Counted from the stretch's first letter, positions 36,349 through 44,965 are shown. The stretch: DNA of 64,000 nt from Williamsia limnetica (GCF_003217475.1 NZ_QJSP01000004.1:62001-126000); one strand, 5' to 3'. Notes: generated from the sequence alone by a model not told the origin. Translations and numbers: made by a program.

Positions 36349-36771
36349 ATGGAATCGATCGACGGGCTCTCACCACTGACCCGCGACAACAAGGACGTTC
36401 CGGGCAGCGGCCTGACCATCGCAGCCGACCGAAAAGGTGGACTGGTAGTACTGACCGTCCGCGGCAGCATCGACATACTCACGGTTCCGCAGTTGGCCGA
36501 TGCGGTTCGAGAAGCCATGAGTGGGGTCCCGGCGGGGCTCATCATCGACATCACGGCGGTCGACTTCCTGTCGTCGGCCGGCATGGCTGCCCTGGTCACC
36601 GCCCACGAGAACATCGCACCCACGAGCCGGTTCGGCGTCGTCGCCGACGGGCCGGCCACCGCGCGCCCCATGCGCCTGGTCGGTTTGGATGAAACGATCA
36701 TGATGTATTCGAGCGTGGATGACGCTGCTGCTGATCTCGCCGACGAACGCAACGATCCGTACTCCGCATAA
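36349..36771 (+). CDS. STAS-domain anti-sigma factor antagonist
   Basis: A 140-residue SpoIIAA/RsbV-like protein. Seen: LVVLTVRGSIDILTVPQLADA, then GLIIDITAVDFLSSAGMAALV near residue 70, which holds the phosphorylatable serine of the DFLSSAG motif, and a C-terminal MYSSVDDAAADLAD helix. The unphosphorylated form would bind the RsbW-like kinase encoded downstream and free a sigma factor. GCAGGGGGA just before the ATG at 36349 favours this start over the GTG at 36319. Its sigma factor is not in this island; SigF at 45 kb is the obvious candidate in this window. Confidence 0.88.
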   Translation: MESIDGLSPLTRDNKDVPGSGLTIAADRKGGLVVLTVRGSIDILTVPQLADAVREAMSGVPAGLIIDITAVDFLSSAGMAALVTAHENIAPTSRFGVVADGPATARPMRLVGLDETIMMYSSVDDAAADLADERNDPYSA

Positions 36772-36783
36772 AAGGAGCCGCTC

Positions 36784-36816
36784 ATGGGTAACAGTGGGGC
36801 GTGGGTGCCGATTTAA
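36784..36816 (+). CDS. Ten-codon leader ORF with strong ribosome site
   Basis: ATG at 36784, read MGNSGAWVPI and stop TAA at 36814-36816. AAAAGGAG stands five bases before the ATG, the best ribosome site in the neighbourhood. The next gene's ATG (36819) follows the stop by two bases and has no site of its own. The simplest reading is a translated leader that feeds ribosomes to the RsbW-like gene by termination-reinitiation. Confidence 0.5.
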   Translation: MGNSGAWVPI

Positions 36817-36818
36817 TC

Positions 36819-37253
36819 ATGACCAACACGCCGACCGAAGGCCTGCAACTCACGTATTCCGACGTGAGTGCGGACCCGATGGCGGCTACGCAACTGCGCC
36901 AGCTTCTCGCGGAGTGGCTGGCCGAGCACGTTCCCAACGCCGGCGACCGCGCCGATGCGATCACCCTCGCCGCCTACGAAGCGCTGGCGAACGCAGTCGA
37001 GCATGCATACGCAGACCGTGATTCACCGGGCACCATGACGCTTCGCGCCACGTACCACCCCGCTGACCAGCAACTCCACGTCACCGTGCAGGACCAGGGC
37101 CGCTGGCAGGAACCGACCCCGACCACCAACCGTTTGCGTGGACGCGGAATCCCGCTGATGCAGGCGCTGGCCGATCATCCACGGATCAAGCCCGGCCCGG
37201 ACGGCACCATCGTCAACCTCGAATGGAACCTCGCCCAGCCTGCCGAGGACTGA
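36819..37253 (+). CDS. RsbW-like anti-sigma factor / serine kinase (HATPase_c)
   Basis: A 144-residue GHKL-type ATP-binding protein. Seen: the N-box ITLAAYEALANAVEHAY near residue 52, the G1-type VQDQGRW near 92, and the G2-type RGRGIPLMQALADH near 110. These are the marks of SpoIIAB/RsbW kinases, which bind a sigma factor and phosphorylate a STAS antagonist. The partner is the STAS protein just upstream. The start is taken as the ATG at 36819, right behind the leader ORF; a GTG at 36801 is in frame but lies inside that leader and lacks a site. Confidence 0.85.
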   Translation: MTNTPTEGLQLTYSDVSADPMAATQLRQLLAEWLAEHVPNAGDRADAITLAAYEALANAVEHAYADRDSPGTMTLRATYHPADQQLHVTVQDQGRWQEPTPTTNRLRGRGIPLMQALADHPRIKPGPDGTIVNLEWNLAQPAED

Positions 37254-37275
37254 GCGCGACCGATCGACCCGAGGC

Positions 37276-38043
37276 TCAGCCCGCTTGCTGGCCCTTCTGC
37301 GCCGCACGCTTCGCGGCCTTCTCCGCCTGCTCGTCGGCATCCATCCGATTGGCCTCTTCGAGGGTCGGCGCTCCGCCACCGAGGCGCGCCGGGACCCAGA
37401 ATTCTCCGGGTGGGTAAGGGCCGTAGGTCTCTTGCAGAGTGCGAAGTTGCTCACTCATCACCTGATGCAGGCGCATTGTCACATCGGTCGGGTCTCCGGT
37501 TGACTCCACCGGCTCGGCGACCCCGATCGAGATCGGGATGTTCGTCCGCCCCAGCCGTTTGGGATGACCTTTGGTCCACACCCGCTGCGCACCCCAGATC
37601 ACGGTCGGGATGATCGGTACGCCCGCCTCCTGCGCCATCCGGGCGGCCCCGGACTTGAAATCCTTGATCTCGAAGCTCCGACTGATGGTCGCCTCGGGAT
37701 AAACACCGACCAGCTCGCCACGCTGCAGGTATTCGACGGCGGCGCGGTAACTGTCGGCTCCGGCACCGCGGTCGACGGGGATGTGTTTGAGGCTGCGCAT
37801 GATCGGACCGCTGATCTTGTTGTCGAAGACCTCCTTCTTCGCCATGAACCGGACCTTGCGTTTGCCCTGGAGAAACGCGGGTAATCCGGCATAGGTGAAG
37901 TCGAGGTATCCGGTGTGGTTCACCGCGATCACCGCGCCTCCGGTCTTCGGTACATTCTCGACACCGGACACCGTGAATTTCAGTCCCTCGGCCGCCCACA
38001 GCGAACGTGCAAGGGCGATGACAGTGTCGTAGACCGGTTCCAT
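37276..38043 (-). CDS. 1-acyl-glycerol-3-phosphate acyltransferase family protein (second paralog)
   Basis: A 255-residue PlsC-family enzyme, clearly paralogous to 34589-35347 (shared NHTGYLDF, VGVYPEATISRSFEIKDF, GAARMA and VPARLGGGAPTLEEA). It has HX4D at about residue 42 and the PEATIS motif at about 117, with a Lys/Ala-rich tail. It probably acylates a lysophospholipid-type acceptor at the inner membrane face. The pair would be adjacent as in M. tuberculosis Rv3814c-Rv3816c but for the hsp20/STAS/RsbW island between them. Confidence 0.85.
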   Translation of the reverse strand: MEPVYDTVIALARSLWAAEGLKFTVSGVENVPKTGGAVIAVNHTGYLDFTYAGLPAFLQGKRKVRFMAKKEVFDNKISGPIMRSLKHIPVDRGAGADSYRAAVEYLQRGELVGVYPEATISRSFEIKDFKSGAARMAQEAGVPIIPTVIWGAQRVWTKGHPKRLGRTNIPISIGVAEPVESTGDPTDVTMRLHQVMSEQLRTLQETYGPYPPGEFWVPARLGGGAPTLEEANRMDADEQAEKAAKRAAQKGQQAG

Positions 38044-38135
38044 GCAGCGAGCTTAGCGTTGGCTGACACCCGACTCCCCTCAACTGGTCGATACTCTGGT
38101 GGACGTTCTAGGCACCACAATTTTGGAGGCAACAC

Positions 38136-39698
38136 GTGCAGGTCACGAGCGTTGGGCACGCGGGATTCCACATCCAGACAGCTGCAGGGTCAATTCTGTG
38201 CGACCCGTGGGTGAACCCTGCGTACTTCGCGTCGTGGGTGCCTTTTCCCGACAACACCGAACTCGACTGGACGTCGCTGGGCAACTGCGACTACCTCTAC
38301 GTCAGTCACCTGCATCGCGACCACTTCGACGAGCAGAACCTGCGCGAGTTCGTCAACAAGGACGCCACCGTCTTGTTGCCCGACTACCCGGTCCCCGACC
38401 TCAAACGTGAGCTCGAAAAGCTCGGGTTCCACAAGTTCGTGGAGACCGAGGATTCGGTGAAGACGACGGTCACAGGTGACAAGGGCAGCCTCGAGATCAT
38501 GATCGTCGCGCTGCGGGCGCCCGCCGACGGACCCATCGGCGACAGCGGCCTGGTGGTCAGCGACGGTGAGACCACCGTCTTCAACATGAACGACGCCCGG
38601 CCCGTCGATCTGGACGTGATCGCCGAGCAGTTCGGCCACATCGACATCCACCTGCTGCAGTACTCGGGCGCCATCTGGTACCCGATGGTCTACGACATCC
38701 CGAAGCGATCGAAAGCCAACTTCGCCGCGCAGAAGCGGCAGCGCGGCATGGACCGTGCGCGGTCGTACATCGAGCAGGTCGGCGCCACCTGGGTCGTGCC
38801 CTCGGCAGGCCCGCCGATGTTCCTCGACGACGAACTGCGCTACCTCAATGACATCGAGAACGATCCCACCTGCATCTTCCCTGACCAGGAGACCTTCCTG
38901 GATCAGATGAAGGAACATGGCACCGATGATGGCGTGAAGCATCGCGGGCTGATGATGGTGTCGGGTTCGACGGTGGATCTGACCGGCTCGCAACTCAATG
39001 AGATCTCGCACCCGTATCCGCCAGAGCAGGTATTCGGGGAGAACAAGGCCGCGTATCTGGAGAAGATGGCGCAGAAGTTCGCGCCGATCATCGCCGCGCA
39101 GAAGGCGACGTGGGCGCCCGCGCAGGGCGAGCCACTGCTGGCGCCTCTCAAGGAGCTGTTCGAGCCGATCATGGCGCAGAGCGACCTGATCTGTGACGGC
39201 ATCGGCTACCCCGTCGGGCTGGTGATGGGAGACGAGACCGTGGTCCTCGACTTCCCCAATCGCACCGTGCGCGAGCCGAAGGAGAAGGAGGGCAAGTATC
39301 GGTACGGCTTCCGGATCGCTCCCGAGCTGGTCCGAACGGTGTTGCGTGACAACGAACCCGACTGGGTCAACACGATCTTCCTGTCGACCCGTTTCACCAC
39401 GTGGCGTATCGGCGGTTACAACGAGTTCCTCTACACATTCTTCAAATGCCTGACCGACGAGCGAATTGCGTACGCGGACGGCTGGTTCAGCGAGGCACAC
39501 GATGATTCGTCGTCGATCGAATCCGGCGGCTGGAAGATCCAGCGCCGGTGTCCGCACCTGAAGGCCGACCTGAGCAAGTTCGGGGTGATCGAAGGCGACA
39601 AGCTCACGTGCAACCTGCACGGCTGGTCGTGGGATCTCGCCAGCGGACGCTGCCTGACGTCCAAGGGTCACGAGCTCCGCAGCGCCAAGATCGACTGA
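38136..39698 (+). CDS. MBL-fold hydrolase fused to a Rieske 2Fe-2S domain (Rv3818 type)
   Basis: A 520-residue two-domain protein. The N-terminal metallo-beta-lactamase fold has VSHLHRDHFDEQN near residue 50, the HxHxDH metal site. The middle holds LLQYSGAIWYPMVYD and TWVVPSAGPPMFLDDE. The C-terminal Rieske domain (about 465-515) has CPHL and CNLHGWSWDLASG, the CxH...CxxH ligands of a 2Fe-2S cluster. The combination resembles CMP-Neu5Ac-hydroxylase-like and N-acyl-phosphatidylethanolamine hydrolase-like MBL proteins, but the reaction is unknown. GGAGG lies eight bases before the GTG. It stands as a single gene after the acyltransferases, ending in a palindrome. Confidence 0.82.
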   Translation: MQVTSVGHAGFHIQTAAGSILCDPWVNPAYFASWVPFPDNTELDWTSLGNCDYLYVSHLHRDHFDEQNLREFVNKDATVLLPDYPVPDLKRELEKLGFHKFVETEDSVKTTVTGDKGSLEIMIVALRAPADGPIGDSGLVVSDGETTVFNMNDARPVDLDVIAEQFGHIDIHLLQYSGAIWYPMVYDIPKRSKANFAAQKRQRGMDRARSYIEQVGATWVVPSAGPPMFLDDELRYLNDIENDPTCIFPDQETFLDQMKEHGTDDGVKHRGLMMVSGSTVDLTGSQLNEISHPYPPEQVFGENKAAYLEKMAQKFAPIIAAQKATWAPAQGEPLLAPLKELFEPIMAQSDLICDGIGYPVGLVMGDETVVLDFPNRTVREPKEKEGKYRYGFRIAPELVRTVLRDNEPDWVNTIFLSTRFTTWRIGGYNEFLYTFFKCLTDERIAYADGWFSEAHDDSSSIESGGWKIQRRCPHLKADLSKFGVIEGDKLTCNLHGWSWDLASGRCLTSKGHELRSAKID

Positions 39699-39705
39699 GA
39701 CCCAC

Positions 39706-39771
39706 AAACCCACTCACTCCAGGCACAACCAGTGGTTGCAACACGTGGGTGTGCCTGCACGGCATGGGTTT
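39706..39771. terminator. Nested palindromes between convergent genes
   Basis: Outer arms AAACCCA (39706-39712) and TGGGTTT (39765-39771), middle arms AGGCACA (39721-39727) and TGTGCCT (39750-39756), and an inner CAACCA-G-TGGTTG (39726-39738). It lies between the Rieske gene and the convergent SRPBCC gene and probably serves both as terminator. Confidence 0.6.
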
Positions 39772-40210
39772 ATGAGCTGGCGGCGCCGTTTTCGGCGAGA
39801 AAGGCGAGTCGGGTGAGGCACTCCCGCAGCCGCGGCGATGTGGCCACGCGCTGGGCGTTGGTCGGAACCCACGCGAAGGGCGGGGTCTCGGCGAACTCGT
39901 CCATCGTCAGCAGCGAGCCGTTGTCGGATTTTTCGACGTGCAGCCTCACACGGGCCGTGCCGACGGGCCAACCGTGGGCAGACAATTCGAGGTGACCCGC
40001 CGAGGACTGAAGTGAGACTGTCTCGTCGTTGAGCAGTAGGGGCCAGACCCCGACCGAGTGATGGATCTTGGAACCCACCTGGGGCCAATTGCTGTCCACC
40101 GCACGGATTCGGGACGCCCCGACGACCCAGGACGAGTACAGCCACCCGTTGGAAAGCACCGACCACACCTGGGCAGGAGTGGCGGAGGTCTCGTGCGTCA
40201 CGCCGATCAT
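39770..40210 (-). CDS. SRPBCC (START/Bet v1-fold) family protein
   Basis: A 146-residue protein of the polyketide cyclase/START-like superfamily. Seen: the typical opening THETSATPAQVWSVLSNGW, then YSSWVVGASRIRAVD, WPQVGSKIHHSVGVWP near residue 45, and a long C-terminal helix (RLRECLTRLAFLAE). The fold makes a hydrophobic pocket for lipids or polyketides; no catalytic residues can be named. It lies 14 bases downstream of the FAD oxidoreductase gene and is very probably co-transcribed, so the two may act on the same isoprenoid or lipid. Confidence 0.82.
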   Translation of the reverse strand: MIGVTHETSATPAQVWSVLSNGWLYSSWVVGASRIRAVDSNWPQVGSKIHHSVGVWPLLLNDETVSLQSSAGHLELSAHGWPVGTARVRLHVEKSDNGSLLTMDEFAETPPFAWVPTNAQRVATSPRLRECLTRLAFLAENGAASS

Positions 40211-40224
40211 GAGATGTCCCTTCG

Positions 40225-41811
40225 TCAGTGGTTGAGCAGATCGATCGTCTTGCCGGTGATGAACCGGCGCGGTAAGCCGCGCACACCGTGGGATGCAAGC
40301 GTGGCGCGGGCGGCGTTGCGACCGCAGGTCCCGTGCACCCCTCCACCCGGATGCGCCGACGCGCCACCCAGGAAGAGCTGCCCCACCGGCGTTTCGGCGC
40401 GGCCGAGTCCGGGTGACGGGCGAAAGATGAGTTGTTGGTACAACTGCGACGTGCCGCCGTTCACCGCGCCCGCGAAAAGGTTCTCGTCTGCGGCGGTGAG
40501 GTCGGCCGGCGTTTGCAGATGCCGCCCGACGAGCAGGTCGCCGAAGCCGGGCGCATGGGCCTCCAACACCGCATCAATGCGGTCGGCAAGCACTTCGGCA
40601 GATTCCCGATCGGCGACGTCGCGGGGCAGATGGGTGTAGGCCCAGGCACTTTCGGTTCCGTCCGGGGATCGACTCGGGTCGGACGTCGTCATCTGACCGA
40701 AGAGCAGAAACGGCGTCTGCGGGACGACGCCGGTGTTGAGGTCGGCCATCCACTGGATCATCCCGCGCCGATCGGCACCGAGGTGAACAGTGCCGGTGCG
40801 CCCGAGATCTGTTGATTTCCAAGGGATCTTGCCGCCCACGGCGTAGTTCACCTTCACCACCGGTGCATCCCACTCGAACTTCTCGAGATCGGTCAGTACC
40901 TGAGCGGGCACCGCATCCGCGGGAAGAAGTTCTCGGTACAGGGTGGGTGCCGCCACGTCGGCGATCACTGCGTTCCGTGCACTCCAACGCCCGCCATCGG
41001 CAGTCCGCACCCCTGTTGCCTTTCCGGAACTCACGTCGATCCCGGTCGCGCGGCAATCGGTCACGATCCGTACACCGCCTGCCTCACATCTGCGGACCAG
41101 CGCATCGGTGAGCGCCCCGGCACCACCCACCGGCACCGGGAACCCCGTGTCCTGGGCCAGCATGGTGAGCAGATAACCCATCACACCGCTGCCGGGCGCA
41201 TCGAGTGGGATGTCCGCGTGCATCGCGTTCCCGAGGATGGCGAGGCGAGCCTGTTCGCTGTGGAACAGCTCCGTGACCATCCGGTTCGCGGGCAACAGCA
41301 AAAAGCGCGCGTAGCGCAGCGAGCCCCCGACACCGAGGGCACGCAGCAGCGACGCCGGGCCACGCACCGGCGGGAACGGTCCGAACAGGGTGTTGATGAC
41401 CGCGGCCCGGACCGTGTTCCATTCCTCGACGAGCTGCAGCCACGTCTGGCCGTCGCGCTTGTCGTACTGCGCGAAGTGCGCGGCCGTGTCCTGCACCGCG
41501 GGGTGCACCACCACGGCGTCCCTGTCGTCGGGGCCGGACGGGTGGCCGAACGGGATCGGAGCGTGACTCCACCGCAGCCCATGCGACTCGAGGTCCAGTT
41601 CCCGAAACGCCGGCGACGAGACCGCCAGGGGATGGAACGCGCTGAACAAATCGCTCGTGTATCCGGGGAAGAGCTCAGCGCTGCGAACAGCTCCCCCGAC
41701 GTGCGGCTGCGCCTCGAGGACGGTGACATCCCACCCGGCGTCGGCAAGGTTGGCTGCGGCCACCAGCCCGTTGTGCCCGGCACCGATGATCACGGCGTCT
41801 GAGGTTGTCAT
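40225..41811 (-). CDS. NAD(P)/FAD-dependent oxidoreductase, phytoene-desaturase type (Rv3829c type)
   Basis: A 528-residue flavoprotein. The N-terminal dinucleotide-binding motif is AVIIGAGHNGLVAAANLADAG, then VLEAQPHVGGAVRS. The middle has VGGAGALTDALVRRCEAGG near residue 235 and the C-terminal GTCGRNAARATLA motif region with FLGGASAHPGGGVHG, as in carotenoid desaturases and isomerases. The start at 41811 (MTTSDAVII) is followed directly by the Rossmann motif; the open frame continues to 42927 but is shadow. The substrate is probably an isoprenoid or other long hydrophobic chain; exact identity unknown. The SRPBCC gene follows. Confidence 0.85.
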   Translation of the reverse strand: MTTSDAVIIGAGHNGLVAAANLADAGWDVTVLEAQPHVGGAVRSAELFPGYTSDLFSAFHPLAVSSPAFRELDLESHGLRWSHAPIPFGHPSGPDDRDAVVVHPAVQDTAAHFAQYDKRDGQTWLQLVEEWNTVRAAVINTLFGPFPPVRGPASLLRALGVGGSLRYARFLLLPANRMVTELFHSEQARLAILGNAMHADIPLDAPGSGVMGYLLTMLAQDTGFPVPVGGAGALTDALVRRCEAGGVRIVTDCRATGIDVSSGKATGVRTADGGRWSARNAVIADVAAPTLYRELLPADAVPAQVLTDLEKFEWDAPVVKVNYAVGGKIPWKSTDLGRTGTVHLGADRRGMIQWMADLNTGVVPQTPFLLFGQMTTSDPSRSPDGTESAWAYTHLPRDVADRESAEVLADRIDAVLEAHAPGFGDLLVGRHLQTPADLTAADENLFAGAVNGGTSQLYQQLIFRPSPGLGRAETPVGQLFLGGASAHPGGGVHGTCGRNAARATLASHGVRGLPRRFITGKTIDLLNH

Positions 41812-41943
41812 ACCTGCCTGTGTAGCCGAGAGTGCGCCGATTAAACACCGAAGTTCCGATTCTGTGGCTGCTGTGACCAGATCGGAAGCCCCCGGGCCTG
41901 CGGTTCCGGCGTGGCGCCACCGAACGCTGGGTACCTGACGACC

Positions 41944-42816
41944 ATGCTTCGTCACCGAACCCCGACCCCTGCACGCATCTTGTTCTATGACCAGATCGTG
42001 GTCGTCACCGGCGCAGCGTCGGGGATGGGCAGGTCCCTTGCGCAGGAACTGGCGTCCTCGGGTGCGGCGCTCGCTCTCTGCGACATCGACCCCGACGGCC
42101 TCGCGGACACAGCGGAGCGGTGCCGGTCCACCGCGAGACAGGTGAGCACGACCGTGGTCGACGTCGCCGATCGGCGTGCCGTGACGACCTTCGCCGACGA
42201 TGTGGTGGCCACGATGGGGATCCCGTTCGCCGTCTTCAACAACGCCGGCAGGACGGCGGTGATCGATGTGGCGTCTGAACCACACGAGGTCGGCAAACGC
42301 GTCTTCGACGTGAACTTCGGCGGGGTACTCCATGGGACCAAGGCGTTCCTGCCGTACCTGCACCGCCGCGACCGCGGCCACATCGTCAACACCTCGAGCG
42401 CCTTCGGACTCGTCGCGTCGCCGATGCAGAGTTCCTATGCGGCGTCGAAGTTCGCGGTGCGCGGATTCACCGAGGCCCTGCAACACGAACTCGCGATCTC
42501 CGGATCGGGAGTCCATGCACACCTGGTGTATCCGGGTGCGGTCAACACCGCCATCGCCAGGGACGCCATATATCCGGATACGCAGGTACAACGTTGGGTG
42601 ACAAGAGCTTTCGAAGACATCTTGCCCGCATCGAGCCCGGAGGGTGCTGCGCGAGCCATTCTTGCCGGGGTCGCGGCGGATCGCCGCCGGATCGTGGTCG
42701 GTCTCGACGGCAGGCTCATCGACCTCACCTGGAGACTCACCGGCGGCGCCTACCAGCAGATCGGCGGCCTCGTCCTGAAGCCGCTGCTGTCGCGGATCAT
42801 GGGCCGCGGAGAATGA
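41944..42816 (+). CDS. Short-chain dehydrogenase/reductase
   Basis: A 290-residue classical SDR. Seen: the cofactor motif VVVTGAASGMGRSLA near residue 20, VFNNAGRTAV near residue 90, Ser in IVNTSSAFG near residue 140, and the catalytic YAASK near residue 155. The Asp after the second beta strand (LALCDIDPDG) suggests NAD. The C-terminal tail (GAYQQIGGLVLKPLLSRI) resembles that of SDRs acting on lipids at membranes. The start at 41944 is the first ATG close to the fold; the longer frame to 41911 lacks a ribosome site. Substrate unknown. It diverges from the phytoene-desaturase-like gene. Confidence 0.82.
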   Translation: MLRHRTPTPARILFYDQIVVVTGAASGMGRSLAQELASSGAALALCDIDPDGLADTAERCRSTARQVSTTVVDVADRRAVTTFADDVVATMGIPFAVFNNAGRTAVIDVASEPHEVGKRVFDVNFGGVLHGTKAFLPYLHRRDRGHIVNTSSAFGLVASPMQSSYAASKFAVRGFTEALQHELAISGSGVHAHLVYPGAVNTAIARDAIYPDTQVQRWVTRAFEDILPASSPEGAARAILAGVAADRRRIVVGLDGRLIDLTWRLTGGAYQQIGGLVLKPLLSRIMGRGE

Positions 42817-42846
42817 GCGGATGCCGCCGCATGGGCTGATCTGCGC

Positions 42847-42872
42847 GTTTGGCTGCCGGCCCAGGAGGGTAT
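42847..42872 (+). promoter_or_regulatory. SigF-type promoter before the FAD/Rieske gene
   Basis: GTTT (42847-42850), 16 bases, GGGTAT (42867-42872): an exact match to the actinobacterial SigF/SigB consensus GTTT-N15-17-GGGTAT. The predicted start of transcription falls at or next to the GTG at 42882, so the mRNA may be leaderless. The AGGAGGG that overlaps the -10 is therefore unlikely to be a ribosome site. Confidence 0.75.
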
Positions 42873-42881
42873 TGAGCGGTC

Positions 42882-44371
42882 GTGTCTGCATTGTGGTCTG
42901 CCCGGGTCCCCGTTGAATCCCCGCCACGCCCGGCCGAGGATTCCCACTACGAGTGCGTCGTCGTCGGAGGCGGGATCACCGGCGCGACGACAGCGGTACT
43001 GCTGGCCCGAGCGGGCATTCGGGTCGGGTTGCTCGAAGCCCGCCACATCGGGGCCGCCACGACAGGCAACTCGACCGCAAAGCTGAGCGTGCTGCAAGGG
43101 ACGCGGTTGTCGACGATCTCGCGTAAGCAGTCGGCCGACACCGTCAGGGCCTACGTCGACGCGAACCTCGAGGGACAAAGCTGGCTACTCGCCTTTCTCC
43201 GCGAGCACGCAGTCGCTCACCAGGTGCAGACTGCGTACACCTACGCCCAGTCCGGCAGGGGCGGCAAGGCCGTCGACGAGGAGTTGCGGGCCGCGCGCCG
43301 CGCAGGCCTACCGGTGCGATACATCGACCAACTCGACGTTCCGTTCCGGCGCGCTGCGCGGTGGCGCTCGACGACCAGGCCCAGTTCGATCCCATGGACG
43401 TGCTCGCCGCGCTGATTGCGGACGCCACCGCTCACGGTGCCGACGTGTACGAGAACACCCGGGTGGTCTCTGTGCGACGCAAGGACGGTGACCAGGTCCT
43501 CCGGACCGCGCGGGGTGAGGTGCGCGCACGGTCGATAGTCCTTGCCACCGGCACACCGATCCTCGACCGCGGTGCATTCTTTGCCAGACTCCATCCGCAG
43601 CGTTCGTACGCCGCGGCATTCGATGTCTCCGAACCACTCGCGGACGGCATGTACCTGGCCGTGGATGAACCGTCACGATCCATCCGCACCGCGCCCGGCG
43701 AGCACGGACCGATGCTCCTGACCGGTGGGGCCGGCCACACAGTGGGCCGGGCGCAGTCGGAGCGCGCGCTTGTCGACGACCTCATAGGTTGGACCACAAC
43801 ACATTTCCCGACAGCGCAGCTGCGGGCTCGGTGGTCTGCGCAGGACTACATCCCCATCGATGAGTTGCCTTATGCCGGTCAGCTGGCGCCGGGGTATGGC
43901 GACATCCAGGTCGCGACCGGATTTGCCAAGTGGGGCCTGACCAATGGTGTCGCCGCGGCATTGGCGATGTCCGGACGCCTCCTCGGCAGCGTGCCCGAGT
44001 GGGCCCGGGTCTACGACACCTCGCGTCCACAACAGGTGCCAGGCCTACCGACCGCAGCAAAGATCAACGGTGAGGTCGGCTTCGAACTCGCCAAGGGTTG
44101 GACCGGCGCTGCTCTTCGATCGGTGCTGCCGGCGACCGAGCCGGCAGAGGGCGAAGGTGTGGTACGGAGACAAGGCGCTCGCCCGATGGGGATCTGCACG
44201 GTCGACGGTACGCAGCACCGCGTTTCGGCGATCTGCCCGCATCTGTTCGGGATCCTGGAATGGAACGACGCCGAGAGGAGTTGGGACTGCCCCCTACACG
44301 GTTCCCGGTTCAACTACGACGGCGCGCTACTCGAGGGCCCGACCACCCGGTCGCTGGATCGGCTCGACTGA
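42882..44371 (+). pseudogene. FAD-dependent oxidoreductase with C-terminal Rieske domain, frameshifted
   Basis: Two overlapping frames make one protein of about 496 residues. Part one (42882-about 43346) has YECVVVGGGITGATTAVLLA (FAD binding), GAATTGNSTAKLSVLQGTRL and a DAO-type fold. Part two (about 43347-44371) continues ALDDQAQFDPMDVLAAL, LPYAGQLAPGYGDIQVATGF and ends in a Rieske domain with CPHLFG and CPLHGSRFNYDG. The frames join perfectly if one C is added in TTCCGG near 43346, which reads DVPFPARCAVALDDQ. So a single-base deletion, real or a sequencing error, breaks the gene. It has a consensus SigF promoter. Intact homologs are stress-associated Rieske oxidoreductases of unknown substrate. 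Confidence 0.8.
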
Positions 44372-44398
44372 GCCGATCGGGGTGACGCCTGGCGAAGG

Positions 44399-44806
44399 CT
44401 ACTTCGACAGTTCGATGGCGACCAGACGCCCGTTTTGCTGTGCTTCACCCTCGTGCACCGCGACCAGAGAGGTCAGCGTCTGGAGCACGTGCCAACCAAA
44501 ACCCTTCTGCACCAACGAACTATCCGCGGGAAACCACGACTGGATGATCGCGTGGAACTTCTCGTCCGATGCGGTGAAGGCAACCGTCAACTCGGCGTCC
44601 GGCGACGCACCACCGATGATGGACATGGCAGCCTCATCAACCGCCAACTTGATGTCGGCGACCTCGTCGAGCGAGAAATCCGCGAGGACTGCGAGAGTCT
44701 CGGCGATGGCCCTGATCATCGGAACCTGCGACCTGTCGGCCGGGACACGAATGTTCACCGGTGCCACTGCGGCCTCGTCGATATGCATCACACCACCCAT
44801 CACCAC
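44399..44806 (-). CDS. rsbW: Anti-sigma factor RsbW-like, downstream of sigF
   Basis: A 135-residue GHKL-type protein. The N-box lies in FSLDEVADIKLAVDEAAMS near residue 48, and the region SLVQKGFGWHVLQTLTS near residue 100 is a degenerate G2 box. It most resembles UsfX/RsbW, the anti-sigma factor of SigF. It lies 159 bases downstream of sigF in the same direction; in M. tuberculosis the order is usfX then sigF, so the order here is reversed. Several start codons compete (GTG 44806, ATG 44800, ATG 44788); AAGGGGGA is best placed for 44806. It should bind and inhibit SigF, released by a STAS protein such as that at 36.4 kb. Confidence 0.82.
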   Translation of the reverse strand: MVMGGVMHIDEAAVAPVNIRVPADRSQVPMIRAIAETLAVLADFSLDEVADIKLAVDEAAMSIIGGASPDAELTVAFTASDEKFHAIIQSWFPADSSLVQKGFGWHVLQTLTSLVAVHEGEAQQNGRLVAIELSK

Positions 44807-44965
44807 TTCGGTCCCCCTTCAGCGGGCAGAATACCTTGCCGCATCCACCGCTCATCGGCCATGATCGACATACACTCGACCCTCTCGTTGTGCGGTCTTC
44901 GGACGTGTACCCCACGGCCCCTGGCTCTAAGCACCCCACGCCGAGTCGCGTGGGCGCCGGCCGCG

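Noticed and set aside
36786-36791. GGGTAA as a SigF -10 before the RsbW-like gene
   Set aside because: No GTTT-like element lies 15-17 bases upstream; the bases belong to the leader ORF start.
42863-42869. AGGAGGG as ribosome site for the FAD/Rieske gene
   Set aside because: It overlaps the -10 of a consensus SigF promoter and lies too far from the GTG.
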